From Hericium rajendrae (Eukaryota; Basidiomycota; Agaricomycetes; Russulales; Hericiaceae): 64,000 nt of DNA. The notes below the pieces were generated by a model. That model was not told the DNA's origin. It made no database searches and saw only the letters and a program-made list of their open reading frames with translations. Below are positions 9,737 through 21,735 of this stretch, in pieces. Position 1 is the first letter of the stretch, and every line of letters begins with the position of its first letter. A program made the position numbers and the translations under genes. The DNA lies in assembly GCA_033439255.1 (NCBI GenBank), contig CM065881.1, positions 2,480,001-2,544,000 of the forward strand. Reading direction: 5' to 3'.

Positions 9737-12603
9737 ATGCCAGATATACCTGCGACGCGAAATGGCCCAATTTCCCCCATCTCTCTCCTTCTCCAGAACC
9801 TTGGGATGACGCGCGACGACCTGACGCGACACAGCGACCAGATGCGCCAGTTCCTCACGGCAGAAAACGCGAATTCTTTGCGGGCACTCGTCACAGACCA
9901 CTCTGACAGCGAGAACGCAAATACCCTGTGCTTTCTGCTGCAAAAATTCGCTCCAAATCGCGCTCTCTCTCCGTTACCGACGCGCCTGGTCCTTCCCACC
10001 AAAGCCCTTCCCCAGTCACGCCCGTGAAGGCTGAACCCGTGGAGGGGTCCGTGTCTCTTCGTCGGTTTGATAGCATGGAGGCGGTCATAGAGCGACAGAA
10101 CAAGCGTAGCAGGCGCGAAAAGCGTAGTCGGAGGGAGCGTGAAGCCAGTCCTGCACCGCCTCGCTCGCCGTCGCGCTCCGCTCAACGCGTCGATACATTC
10201 ACCCAGACACGCGATTCCGGACGTATCGCTGATCCAGAAGACTATACTATGTCCTCTGCCTCTATCTCACAGGTATGTGTAGCGTGTTCGAAGCTATCAA
10301 CGACAAATCTGATCCCGGCGGACTCTAGGATTTATTGCCACCGCCCATCACGCCTTCGGCGAGAAGATACTATCGAGATACTGTGTTATACCAAACTGTC
10401 ACAGCCAGACCAGCGCCTCGCCAAGTATGTCCTTCGGGATGTCAGATGCTGAACTGATGCTGACATGCTTTATCAGGACAAATTCAAACCACGTGTAGAA
10501 TCTCCCTCTCCTTCCCAATCTCGTAGAAATAGTGTTGCTTCATCCAGTCGCAGTGTCTCTAATGATCATGTAGCCAAAGTTCGTATCTTCTATGCCGTCC
10601 GAACGATTTGATCTGACAGTTTCTCAACCAGGCCTCATCCCCATTTCCACCTGTCACACCACGCCGTAACTATTATAAGCCGCCACTCCTTTCTTCTTCT
10701 CCGGCGATGTCTACCCCGTCTTCCACCCCATCCCGCCGTGTTGTCAATATTGTGTCGTCTCCAGGACCTATGGGTCCTCCTCCGGAGGAGGATGATTACG
10801 ATTCTCTTCCCTTTACCCTGCCACCAGGACCGTACTCCTCGCAGAAGCCTGATCAACCCTATGCGGCTCTTATCGGGCAAGCCATACTTTCTTCACCACA
10901 GCATCGCCTTGACCCTGCAGGAGATCTATGACTGGATCACCATAGTCTATCCGTACTTCAAGCGCAATGAACAGACCTGGATGAACTCTATCCGACATGT
11001 GCTCAGTACAACAGTAGTATTCCGCAAGGTTCAACGTGATCGGGCTGTAGGGCGTACGCTATGGGCAATCTTTGATCGCGACTTGGACTGCTTCATTGGT
11101 GGTGGCTTCCGCAAGGAGCTTTGCTCGGAAATCCAGGAACAAAAGGCAAATCTGCAACCCGCAAGCGTCCCGCCGATGATTCTGGCTCTCGCAAGTCGAA
11201 GCGCTCGAAGAAGGCTGCACAAGCGGAAACAAGCCAAGCCGCCGCTCAACCTGCTGTTGGTATTCCTTTGGCTGCTCTGCCTTCTATGTCGTTTCCTCCC
11301 CATCTTTTCCAGCCCATCCGCCCGGGTACATACCATCAGCCCTACTACCCTCCATTTGCGCCTCCTCTCGCATCGCATTCGTCCCACCCGCACACGCTGC
11401 CTGCCGGTGTTATTTTCCCTCCTCTACCTCCTGGGTCTGCTTATCATGTAGCAGGCACCTCAGAATCGTCTTCTGCTGCTGGAGGACCTTCGCGGCCTTC
11501 TACTTCTCATTCTTTGCCGTTTGATACCAACCCTTTCATTGATCTAGATATGGAGGATCCGGACCCGCCTCCATCGCCTACTCCACTGCCACCATCCTCG
11601 GAGTCATCTGTCTCCCTTCCAGACCTAACACCGAACTGCAGCTCCAGCCCGCCAGAGCCCGAAGAGGAGGTTCCTCCTCCTGAAGCAAAGGAGAAAGCAG
11701 CCAAACCACGCCACAGTTTCGATATCAGCGATTACATCGTTGACCCTGAGGATGCACCTCTGGATGCCCTTGCTCCCGGCATCACGCTCTTGCGAGGCAC
11801 GAATGATGAACTTCCATCAGTCAAGACGAAGGCGAAGCCTCGGAAAGGTAAGAAGGAGAAGGAAAAAGAGAAGGCGCCTCCACCGGTATAATAACTCACT
11901 TTTACCGCACTATCTGTGTCTAATATGCGGCCTTATCCAGAAACTTGCGCTTCCTCCTGCTCCTGAGTCTCCTACGCTTACTCGTCGAAATGTCGGACGA
12001 ACCTCTTCCAAGCCAGTGCCCGCCCCAGCTCGGATGGCCACTCCTCCTCGAAGTACGACGATCCTCAAGCCACTTGTCACACCTCCACAAAGACCCTCAA
12101 CGCCACCGAGGCGAACCTCAGGTGGTCACCAGCTATCTGCCATGCGGACGCCTCTGTCCCACTGCGGCCTCCATATGAGCCCATCACCCAGTCTAGCCCA
12201 CTATAAGTCTCATCTCAATCCCCCGCCTTCCGCACCTGTGCCCTCTGGCAGCTCTGACTCACAGAAAGGACCTTCTCGCGCGCCCGAAGAGTCGGAGAAC
12301 ATGCGCACGCCCACGCGCAGGCGCACGTCCGCGCACTTCCCGCCGATGAACCCCGTCACGCCGCGCAAGCTGACGTTCGCAGGCGCGTCGATCACGCAGG
12401 AGTCGCCCTTCCGCACGACGCCTGGCCGCGGGATCTTCGATCCGCACGATCCGTCCGCGATCCTGGACGAGGAGCTGGCGCGGCTCGGCGCGCAGGGCAG
12501 CGGGCTCCAGGAGAGCCCGGCTGGCCTGTTCGGCCGCGCGCGGGGCTTGTTGTATGAAAGCCCAGACGCGATGAGCCCCGGGAAGTGGATTCGGAGGTGG
12601 TGA
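9737..12603 (+). CDS. Forkhead-domain transcription factor (HCM1-like)
   Basis: Nuclear DNA-binding regulator. The forkhead domain lies at about 10846-11110: it opens KPDQPYAALIGQAIL, continues with LTLQEIYDWI, has recognition helix WMNSIRHVLSTTVVFRK and ends TLWAIFDRDLDCF. Around it are Ser/Pro-rich, probably disordered regions with basic clusters (KRSRREKRSRRER; RKRPADDSGSRKSKRSKK) that may be nuclear localisation signals, and a late block NPVTPRKLTFAG resembling a mitotic CDK-site region. Introns: 10273-10328, 10425-10476, 10579-10631 and 11886-11940. Three single-base frame breaks are likely: an A run at 9942-9946, an extra T at 10909-10910, and one near 11110-11130 just after the domain. 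HCM1-type factors drive S-phase genes in yeast; that role is inferred. The N-terminal 100 residues match nothing I recognise. Confidence 0.88.
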
Positions 12604-13139
12604 GTCAGCCATGTGCCACCGCGCACGCATCTCTCTTGACTGTCCTTCGTTCTTTTTATTTCATGGTATACCTGCCCCGTTTTTACCATATCTATGGCGA
12701 GGTTTGAATATGACATTCCGTTGAGCGAGCTGTACCTATGCTGCACCGCATTTGTTACCCAAATGCCGCATCCACATTTTCAGTGCGATGTTTGGCCGTT
12801 TCTATCTATCAATGTGTCCTGGACTCTTCACTGTGACCTTTTCTCTGCCTGCTCATGCGATTCCCCTCTGTTAAGCTACTATTAATATATCCACAGTACC
12901 CTGTATGGCTGACGAGCCACCTGTATCATCATTCATATTATGACCCTCATAGCCCGTGTACGAATTACCTCTCGCTGTCTCGCAGTACTCTTTATCATGC
13001 ACGTATCTCATTCTTACTGTCAGTGTAGACATCGTCGGACTTGAATTATGTCGAATCTTAGGAAGGAATTCTTCTACGTTTGTGAACGGTAATAAGTTGT
13101 AGGTAGATACGGGATACAAGGAAGATGCTCCAGGGAAAA
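12604..13139. other. Convergent intergenic region, no gene seen
   Basis: This 536-bp stretch holds the 3' flanks of the forkhead and GH5 genes. It is AT-richer than the coding sequence, and I see no ORF with coding character or structured RNA in it. Confidence 0.6.
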
Positions 13140-15552
13140 TCAGTCGTCTATTAGATGCTTAAGCCGAAGTCGACGCCGGTGCATCTGAACGCCCTTGGAC
13201 ACACTCTCGCTGATAGCCGTAGACCTTGCAGATGATGTCTTGGATATGCTGGCCAAAACTGACGATGCAGAGGACACAGTTGACGCGGAGGTCGACGGTT
13301 GAGCTAACGAGCTGGTGCTTGACGTTCCAGGAGATGTGGATGTACTGGTTGACGTCAGATATCTCTCGCAAACGTTGGGGTCGAATACTTTGGATGGGTC
13401 TTTGGTCATGAATCCGCGTTCGACAGCTTCGAGATATGACCTGTTGAATTGATAAGGTCTTTAAATTCATCGCATACACATCGGTGGCATACCATTGTCT
13501 GCCGAGGTCACCAGCCAGTTCAGACTGCTCGACTCTGAAGTTCCACCACTACAGAAAGACGCCTGCTCAGTCTCTTGTGGCAGCGAAGTAGACGAGGCTT
13601 ACAATCCATCCGGCGCCTTTGGAGTAAGCCAGCTTTTGAGCATCGCCCCAGTCTTTGAGGAACGCGTCCGTTGCGTCGAAGTTTGTGGTCATAGCCCATT
13701 CTCCGAACCATAAGGGAGAGTTGTCGAGAGCCGCATCTTCTTGCGTTAGGTCTGGAATGCGTTTGTAAGTACTGGATGGGCGGGTGCGATGAGAGGAAGA
13801 GCACATACTGCAGATGCTCGCCATATACGCATTCGGATTCGGATCGGCTACTCCCTGCGGTTGAGATGAGCTAAAGGCGGATCAGGGACGGCACGGTACT
13901 CACTCCAAAACTGTTCGAGCTCATCAACATGAGGATCCCCCGAACTATGCGAAGCACTCACTTATAGTAAAGGTGATTATCGTAGCCCTGCGGGCCGATG
14001 GCAGCGTCAGCTGGGTTCGCCGGATTGTTGTATTGCCAATTGATGTCCATGAAGCTGCCAGCAATGTTTAAATTCGTGAAGACAGTCGCGCAGAATGAAA
14101 CACCTACTTGGTCGTCAAAGCCGTCCACCTACCGCCTCGCCCTTTCGCCTTTCCGATGTCCAGGATATCAGATAAGCCAAGCTCTGCCTCCATGCTCAAC
14201 AAGATCGGCAGCGCGGCGGAAAGGGCTTGGGCCACCTCTGCATTGAACAGACCAGTGTTGTCCGATGATGCAGTCATAGATACGGCCGAAATGAGGTCCA
14301 AGGGGATTTGGGCGGTAGGTAAATCCAATTGGTGACCAGGCAGAGGGACACCAAGGAGCAGCTCAGTTGCGCGCACGGTCTTAACGAAATTCTTCTGGAC
14401 TGCACAAGATTGGTCAGAACTATCTTCCAGGCCAAAAGTGATCCTACGCACATTCTCCGTAATTTGGTGTCTGACTGGCATCCATGATAGGTTCGTTCAC
14501 GGCTTCAATGGCGAAGACACTTGCAAAATTAGGATGCAGATGTGCGATGGCTGTCATGACAGCTGTCCAGGTGAGAGCACGCCCGTAGTTATAGGGTGTC
14601 TATGCAGATTTGATTAAAGTCAGTCGGGGACAAATAAAGAGAAATGAATCTCACATAAAATTGAACATTTGTCGTGCAGCTGTGATGTCGTCAACGAATG
14701 GAACCGGTAGTAGTAGCTTCTTATACTCACTTTCCTGCGAACATCTGATTCGGAGTCTGGACTCCCGGGAGAGCATGATGATCCAATATAACCTGTATGC
14801 CAGCATCGCGAAGCATTTTGACTCCATTGGACTGTGGTACGTGTGACAATTTGTGCAAGATGAATGTAAAGCATACGAACGAGGAACTCGATACCGCCAC
14901 GAGGGTAATATTCATTGTTCCGATCGACGAGAGCTTCGATGATCCAATAACCAAGCTGGCCGGAAATGATCAGAATGACGGCTCGGAAAGAGTGACTGAC
15001 GACATTGAAGCTCACAGGTATCCGCGCGGTGTTGATTCCGTACGCCTTGAGCTGGTTCACATGGTCTTGCGTGAACCAAGTAGACCTAGTCACATAGATA
15101 TTAGCTCGCTGAACTATCAAGGAACATAAACATGACAGACCAGTGCTTTGCGAAAATTTGATCGACGGTGTCCGGATAAGCCTTGGCAAAGGTGCTGCAG
15201 GATATAGAAGTCCGATTGCATCTTCAGATTCAAGATTCAATTATACAGAAAACGTACAATTCTGAACGTATGCAGGTCGAACAATCGTCGCATGATTCAC
15301 CGCCCATGGCCTCCCATTCTGCGAAGTCCATGAGATAATAGCGTGAACTATTTGAACAGTATTCCAACCTGCAGGGAGCATCCACGGTTCCAGAACTAGC
15401 CTGTGGGCATGTTAGCAGAAAACTCTCGGTTGAAGAGTAGCGAAAAAGTACCATGAACCCAGGTTGACGCCATATATCTTGTCCTGAGCGGCATTGATGA
15501 AGGTACGCAGAAATGCCACAAAAGCAAACGAGTGCAGCAATAACCGCGCCAT
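13140..15552 (-). CDS. Secreted GH5 glucan beta-1,3-glucosidase-like enzyme
   Basis: Glycoside hydrolase family 5 protein of the fungal exo-beta-1,3-glucanase type, acting on cell-wall or extracellular beta-glucan. The start at 15552 begins with a signal peptide (MARLLLHSFAFVAFLRTF). Mature sequence opens with the family hallmark YGVNLGSW and LEPWMLPAEW, then ESCDDCSTCIRSE, YGINTARIPVS, GIQVILDHHALPGVQTPNQM and YWIIEALVDR. The catalytic acid/base Glu is in AIEAVNEPIMDA and the nucleophile Glu in PLWFGEWAM, so both are present. After the domain there is a Ser/Thr-rich tail of about 70 residues (STSTSTSPGTSSTSSLAQ) with no hydrophobic GPI segment. About a dozen introns are present. A TATA-like box lies 41-48 bp upstream of the start. 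The precise GH5 subfamily and substrate are inferred. Confidence 0.92.
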
Positions 15553-15592
15553 ACCCTCACCTCGTTATGATGTTGAGAGGGTGATAGTTGTC

Positions 15593-15600
15593 CTTATATA
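15593..15600 (-). promoter_or_regulatory. TATA box of the GH5 gene
   Basis: On the minus strand this reads TATATAAG, 41-48 bp upstream of the GH5 start codon. A strict TATA element so close to the start suggests a short leader and inducible expression; the regulation is inference. Confidence 0.5.
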
Positions 15601-16500
15601 CTGCCTCTAACCGAATGTGAACGAATGTGACGATCGGTCCTGGCGGGAAGTCTGAACTGCCAGTCGTGACACAGACATACAACAGCCTCACATGGTCAGA
15701 TTTTCAGACGGGACCCAAGCTGGGGGTCGCTAAACGTGAATTCACGTCCGGATAATCGCCTGTGGTATGCAAATTTCCAAAGACTTGATGGACAGCGCTA
15801 ACAGTGACGGAGGAGGCACGAGAAGTACTCCGAAAAATTGATGCTTGAAGAGGCAGCCTTCGAATACATGGCAAGAGTGATCATGTGGGACAGGCTGGGT
15901 TGGAAATATCATAACGGCAAGGTTGTGATACGATTGAGAGCCTGCCAGGCTCTGGCGTATGAGGGTAGTCTTTGCTGCCATGACTCGACGTCAACGAACT
16001 TCCACTAGCAAAGGCCGCAAAAGTCTAGACCTGACACAAAGCTTGAAATCCCATCATAAGCCATTTCCAATATGTTTTGACACGAAGAGAAGCCGACAGC
16101 TGACAGACGGCGGGCTTCTGAACAAGTATATCTGACGCAGATCCTTGTGGGCTCGAGACGATGATCAGAGCCACGACACGAGCGAAGCTTCCTGCTACGG
16201 CTGGTTCAGTCACCGCGTACCTCGGTAGGTCGTGTACTGCTTTGCCCACATGCTATACAGGTAAAATGGGAATTAAGAGGGAAGGAAGTGTCCAGGTGAT
16301 GTGGTAGTAACAAGCTCACATACGATGGGCGCCAGTCGCCTTCCTCCTGGCGTTGAGCGCATGGATCTAAGCGCCCAGGGCGCCCATCACTCGAAACCGA
16401 CGTCAACAGTGAATTTGTGAACGCGTTTACGAATTCGGATGTCAACCACGATGAAGCACGGCCTTGACAGGAAAGCCATTGTCAACGGCAAGCAGCTGCT
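15601..16500. other. Divergent intergenic region (GH5 / rhomboid)
   Basis: About 0.9 kb between the GH5 start and the rhomboid start, presumably both promoters. Short ORFs here lack coding character or recognisable motifs. I see no RNA gene or repeat. Confidence 0.55.
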
Positions 16501-18226
16501 ATGCATATGCATGCCATGTGGTACGCCTCTGTTCGGGTATCTCGACGTCCACGATGCTCTCCTAGTAGTATCGTTCGTTTCCACGCACTCTCGACCCATC
16601 GAAGTCCGAGCTTATACCTACCCAAATACACTCCACATTCCAGCAATGCAGCAAGTCAGGAGAAGCCGACATCGCCAATACGTGGATCTTCGCTAGGCGA
16701 GAACCAGGTCAAGTCCTTCAGAAACACTGTCGGATATCCTAGAGTTGGCAGACAGATCTCGGTATGCCATGTTGATCGTCGAAGTCCACGCAATAGCTCA
16801 TCAACGCCTTTGAGAGCAGTTCTTCATCGTAGTCTCCATTGGTCTTTTTGGTGCTGCAGCATATTACACAAACAAAAGCGCCGATCGTTGGCACGATATG
16901 ATTATCAATCGCAAGAAATTGGAACCTTCGTTAATCTTAAATATGGCGGAGGAGCGGGAACTTGCACATTGGAAGGTACGATTCATCTCGTCTTTCAAGG
17001 TATGTTACAAATTATATCACTTTCTTCTTGGGTTAGGCCCTCGTAGATCTGGTGGATTCCTTGCGCACCGGAAGTTCCTTTTTGTCCATAGCTCCAATAT
17101 CAGTACAGCTTCGCGTTGTTGAACTCATCCAGGCATATCACTGGATAATCCACCCGATGGCGGGTATTCAATACCCACTTGCTATTAGCCTTGTCATGTG
17201 GGGTGCATGGAAGATCCGACGACTGCAACCTTTCATGCGATCGCATTTCACGCATAATCCCCTCAGTGGAAGATCTTATACTTTGCTAACGAGCGTCCTC
17301 AGGTGCGTTCTAATCGATCCTTGTTCTATCATGCACAGGCTCATGTGTCCTTTCAGTCATGGCTCATACTATCATTTCTGGCTGAATTTTGCCATCATCC
17401 TGGGTGTCGGTGCGTAGATATAGAGATGTGTTGGTCCTCGTCGGCTTGACCGACACTTTTTTCAGGCCGCCTAGTCTCAAAAGGGATGACGTCGGAATCG
17501 CTTGCTGCTTCCGTCCCTCCAGCAGCAAGCACTGAAATGCAATTTCTTGCCTTCTTCTGTTCAGGTATCTATTCCACTCGAAGCTTGCATAACGGGAGCG
17601 AATTCTAAAGTGTTCATCCAGCTGGCATGTTTTCCTTGCTTGCGTCGCACATAGCATCTTCAAGGATCTTTTATCCTCGGATACTTGCACATCTAACACA
17701 AGGTTCTCGCATGTCAAAACGCAAAGTCGGCTTCAACCTTGCAGAATATGTCTCACGCCTTTTCACTCCTCCCACCGCTGCTCCGCCCTTCTCACCCCTA
17801 AATTACGTTGGGGCTTCATTCAAACATGTGCCTAGTGTTACCTCTGCAGCTATTGCAGCATCTGAGCGCCAGATCCTCCCTTATTTTGGTGCATCGGGTG
17901 CCACTTACGCAGTTGTGGTGTTCTCAGCACTCTGCATGCCTGACGATATCCCTGTTTACATGCTCTTCGGATATGTCCCAGGATTTCTGTTCAAGTGCGG
18001 TGTTGGCACGATGGTAGCAGTGGACTGCATCTGTGTTTGGCGTCATTGGAGGTAAGTCTTTGTCATCTTGATTTTCTGCGACCTTGACGTGCCATCTCTT
18101 TGCAGGGTATTCGATCATTATGCGCATCTGGGTGGGGCCGCGTTTGGTCTCGCATACTATATGTATGGAGGAAAAGCCTGGGATATTCTCCGGGAACGGA
18201 TGTATAGGCTGACTCGGACTATTTAA
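16501..18226 (+). CDS. PCP1: Rhomboid serine protease, mitochondrial Pcp1/PARL type
   Basis: Intramembrane protease. The Pcp1/PARL family cleaves inner-membrane proteins such as the dynamin-like GTPase Mgm1 and cytochrome c peroxidase. The N-terminus is Arg/Ser-rich without acidic residues (WYASVRVSRRPRCSP), fitting a mitochondrial presequence; the start is at 16501 or 16516. A first hydrophobic segment (FFIVVSIGLFGAAAYY) follows. The rhomboid core shows LSHGSYYHFWLNFAI, the serine motif YFGASGATYAVV (GxSG, Ser active site) and the catalytic His segment HYAHLGGAAFGLAYYMYG. Exons: 16501-16761, 16820-16975, 17037-17302, 17357-17409, 17466-17564, 17622-18051 and 18106-18226. The 54-bp intron 17303-17356 has no in-frame stop, so retention would insert 18 residues. 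Mitochondrial location is inferred from the presequence. Confidence 0.9.
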
Positions 18227-18239
18227 TCTTGACACATCA

Positions 18240-19440
18240 GGCGAAGTGCTTGTTTATCCGGTCCTTCCAACGACCCAGACTTTGATCAATCTCGTGTGAT
18301 GCACGATGTCATGGATGCGTATGACCGCTCCGGGACGGCGTTCCCAAAGCGCGAGGATGTTCGCCCCGCTCTGGGGTCGTGCAAGCGCTTCCCATGCAAG
18401 CCGTGGGATTTGGCATGTCAATCTAATTCGTCTACCGGGCATACTGGTTCTTCCGGCTCTTCATGACACTGACTTACTGACGAGAAACTTACTGACGAGA
18501 AACTTGTGGAGGAGACAAAAGTGGTCAAATTTGCGGCAAAGACTCGTGTTATTAATGTCTTGACAAACATGGGACATGTTTGAGATATGGGCTCTCAATG
18601 GGCGACGTGGATCCATTTACACAAGTATAATGGGACCAAGGATTATGGGAGTATGTGAGTGCATGCTGTGTTTGTGCGCCGCCTCACCTTCAGAGACCTT
18701 ACTGCGCGGGATGCCTTAGTTGCCCTACTTGAGCGAAGCAGTCCGACTAGCGGATCAACCTGCATTCTCTCACCCAGACCCAAACAAACTTAAAGCACCG
18801 AAGAAGATGCTCATCACCAATGTACTGCAAGCCTTCTTGGTTTTTCTCCCTGTTCTGTCCTTTCTAATGAACAGACCAGATTGTCGCAGATATTCCAACC
18901 TGGAATACCTGGAATTTCGTAGCATACTCGGCAGGCCCCGATTCCCTGGTCTTAACGAAGCATGAAGGTTCAAATCTAAACGAGCTTGACATCGTGCCGT
19001 GTCTGCAATATCGCTCCGTCACCTCCATTGCGCATGGGTCGAATCATTATGCGGCACTTTCTTCGTCTGGGATTCTCTCAACATGGGGTCGCAACTACAT
19101 GGGAGTATCGGGCCACAGCTGGGCACAGCGTGGAGAGGAGTTCGAGGAGCCTATGAAGGTTGAACTCACGATCGCAGTGGGAAGAAGTTCTGTATCGCTG
19201 TCACCGCTGCGAAGATGCAGACTGCGGCGCTAGTCGTCGACCTAGAATCCGACCGGCCGCGACCATCGCCGAAGTCTCGGGCTCGTCCTACTGTCAAAAA
19301 ACGGCTCGAAAAGAAGAGACTATCTGGAGTAATTTCTCGGACATAAGTGTCAGAGTGGGCGTGCGATCTACATATTCTATGCTGTCAAAGACGTATCTGT
19401 ATATGCAAGCAAACTTTCCCGCTAATTGTACCGCGCTCCT
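18240..19440 (+). pseudogene. 5'-truncated, decayed RCC1-repeat paralogue of the F-box/RCC1 gene
   Basis: Shattered similarity to the C-terminal half of the F-box/RCC1 gene at 50928-53079. Matching blocks in the same order are: SGEVLVYP (gene: SGDVLVYW); LTDEKLVEETKVVKFAA and LTNMGHV (gene: LAEETKLIKIAA, LTNKGHV); LWEYVS; SEAVRLADQPAFSHPDP and LKAPKKM (gene: SEAARVAEHPTFSDPDS, LKAPKAM); SSSGILSTWGRNYMG; and GKKFCIAVTAAKMQTAALVV (gene: GRKFCFAAAAAGWHTGALVI). The F-box and first RCC1 repeats are absent. The blocks sit in different frames with stops between them, more than the scattered single-base errors elsewhere would explain. The copy begins within about 15 bp of the rhomboid stop codon, on the same strand. 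The divergence suggests an old partial duplication. Confidence 0.8.
18473..18502 (+). repeat. Perfect 15-bp tandem duplication
   Basis: The 15-mer CTTACTGACGAGAAA occurs twice in a row inside the RCC1 pseudogene, duplicating LTDEK in frame. The intact paralogue has a single SEEQL at this place. Confidence 0.9.
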
Positions 19441-19557
19441 TTGAATTGTGTTCCAAATAGTAAAGGCTTTGTAATGCGTATGATGAGGGGTATAAGCTAC
19501 GGTGTCATGAACGTGGTCTATCTGATGTGTCTATCCCCTTCTCTGAGGGTATCTTCT

Positions 19558-21735
19558 CTAGTTGGATTCAGACGAACTAGGGTTTTCCTGTTCCGCGAAT
19601 GCAGGCTCTTCGGCGCCGTGAGGGCCATTGTGACCCACGATGCCAACACCGCGCAGCAATATAGCGAACAACGTACCTGGAGCACCATAAATCAGCACAT
19701 CCCAATGCCGCCATACAGCCAAGAACACTTACCCGTGATCCCAAATGCAAAGCCCGTCCACTCTGCAGCCTGGTACGCCTTCAACTGTGCCGCCTCAGGC
19801 GCATTTGAGCCGGCCTTGTTTACCTCTATTCCATACTTCGCCGCCTCGCTCTGCAGTACACTGTTGAACACAATCGTCGAGATCGACAGGCCGAACGCGG
19901 TGCCGAGCTGCGTCATTGTCATGAAGAGCGCGCCGGCGACGCTCTGTTCACTCGGGAGCGAGACCTTCGCGATAAAAAGCGTGCCTGCGGCGAATACGAA
20001 GTCCGCGCCGAAGACGATGATGAGTGCGGAGGGGAAGCCGAAGGCCCAGTACGGCGCCGAAGTGTCGATGAGCGCGAAGAAGATATTGGCAAAGCCGGTG
20101 AGGAGGGTGCCGAGTACTAGACATCGGATTTTAGGGCCAACTGTACATAATGAACGTAGATACTTTGCTTACCGATGAGGTAGACGACGTCGACGCGGCC
20201 AACAACCAGGGCGACAATCACATTGCATGTAATGCCGACCACTGAAGTTGGTAGGATGCGAAGCATCGTCTGGATAGGCGATAGGTGCTTGAAATTCTGA
20301 TAGTATAGCTGGACCCAGTACATCCAGCATAGGAAACTACACCAGTTGATAAAGGCGATGAACTGCATGACGGCGAAGCGTCCTTGGATCGTGACCACAT
20401 TGACAGCTTCATGAGCGGAGGTGCGGCCCACGCTGAGCTAGGCCGAGTTGGGTCGTTCTGGAGCCGCTCGAGGTAGCGTTGCCAGACAAGGAACAAAGGA
20501 CGAAAACAATGCCGATGACAAGCAGAGCGATGATGTCTGAGAGAACAGGAAAAACCCTGAGAAGCTTATATCTCGAGGGACAGCAGACGAAACCTACAAT
20601 TTGTCTTCCAGCCTCGAGTTGCCGTCGGTGCATCGCTCAGGACGAAGACGACAAGGACAAGGCCGACGGTGACGAAAAAGGCCCCAATCCAATCCACGCG
20701 GCGGTCTTCCTCCGTGGAAGGCTGATCGGGGTCGACATATATGAACCCCAACACTGTTCCGAGTAGCGCAAGACCTGCACAAACGAAAAAGAGCGATCTC
20801 CATGTGGGCCTATGCCAGACGTCAGTCAATGTTCCTAGATATTTGCGAGTATTTGCGAGGGTCGGTCTCACTTGGTCACTTCCACCAGAACGCTTCCCAA
20901 GACAAAACCAAAGGTGCCTCCGAGTGGAGCGCCAGCTGAAAATGTGGCGAAGGCAATAGAGCGCATCCTTGATGGAGGGAAGGAATGTGCAAGAATACCC
21001 AACTGATTCACAAATCAGCACAGACCGTAACAAGTATTTGAGTATACGTACGCTTGCAGGGATGACTGCTGCACCGCCGATGCCTTGAATACCTCGGAGC
21101 ACATCGAGGGTTATTTCATCTAAGATACTCTATTGTTAGAGAGAAGCATAAATTACGGGAAGAGTGACCCACTTTGCGCAAATCCACAGCCCAAAGCGAA
21201 GATACCCATAAATGCATAACCAAATAAGAAGACTTTCTTTCGACCATAAAGATCTGCAAGGCGGCCGAAGAGAATAAGGAAACATCCCTGCAAGATATCA
21301 CAAGGATTAGAACGCGAATATCGTGATGAGAAACATCAATGCGTACAGAGCTGACAGAGTACGCAGAAATGGGCCATTGGAGGTTATAGTCTGGAATATC
21401 CAGATCCCTACCTGCCGCAGGCAGAAGGATTGCAACTGCTGTCGCATTGCAATTCTACAGATAAATAGTGTTCATTAAGCGTCTAAAATTCCACAGTACA
21501 GAGTGACACGTACATTGAGAAGCATTGCGCTTGTACATACTGCAATCAGGGCTATTGACTGGACGGTACTTCTTGTAGGCGGTGGCAGAGTTCGCTTTTG
21601 GTTTTCGACCTCAAGTTCGACCACTGTCACGATAGACGGCAGAGGGGCGTGATTGGCCAACGCATATTCGATACCCTCCGAAGGTGATCCTGGCGAAGCT
21701 GCTGGAACGGGTTCAGTTCCCATCTCGCGGGTCAT
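19558..21735 (-). CDS. MFS transporter, DHA2 (14-TMS) drug:H+ antiporter-like
   Basis: Major facilitator superfamily membrane protein, probably plasma membrane. After a hydrophilic N-terminus (start 21735, MTREMGTEPVPAAS) come hydrophobic segments: SIALIAVCTSAMLLN, LQWPISAYSVSS, the family loop GRLADLYGRKKVFLFGY, LRGIQGIGGAAVIPAS and GTFGFVLGSVLVE. Later segments are SLFFVCAGLALLGTVLGFIY, WIGAFFVTVGLVLVVFVLS, FAVMQFIAFINWCSF, VGITCNVIVALVVGRV and IAKVSLPSEQSVAGALFMTM. The order and number of segments fit the 14-helix DHA2 group, which exports drugs or siderophore-like compounds; the substrate here is unknown. About eight introns. Two frame breaks are likely, a T run one short at 20495-20497 and a G run one short at 20382-20383. 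It converges with the RCC1 pseudogene. Confidence 0.9.

Noticed and set aside
16387-16599. Short minus-strand frame opposite the rhomboid N-terminus
   Set aside because: It is an antisense shadow of the first rhomboid exon, whose presequence, intron boundaries and downstream frame all agree.
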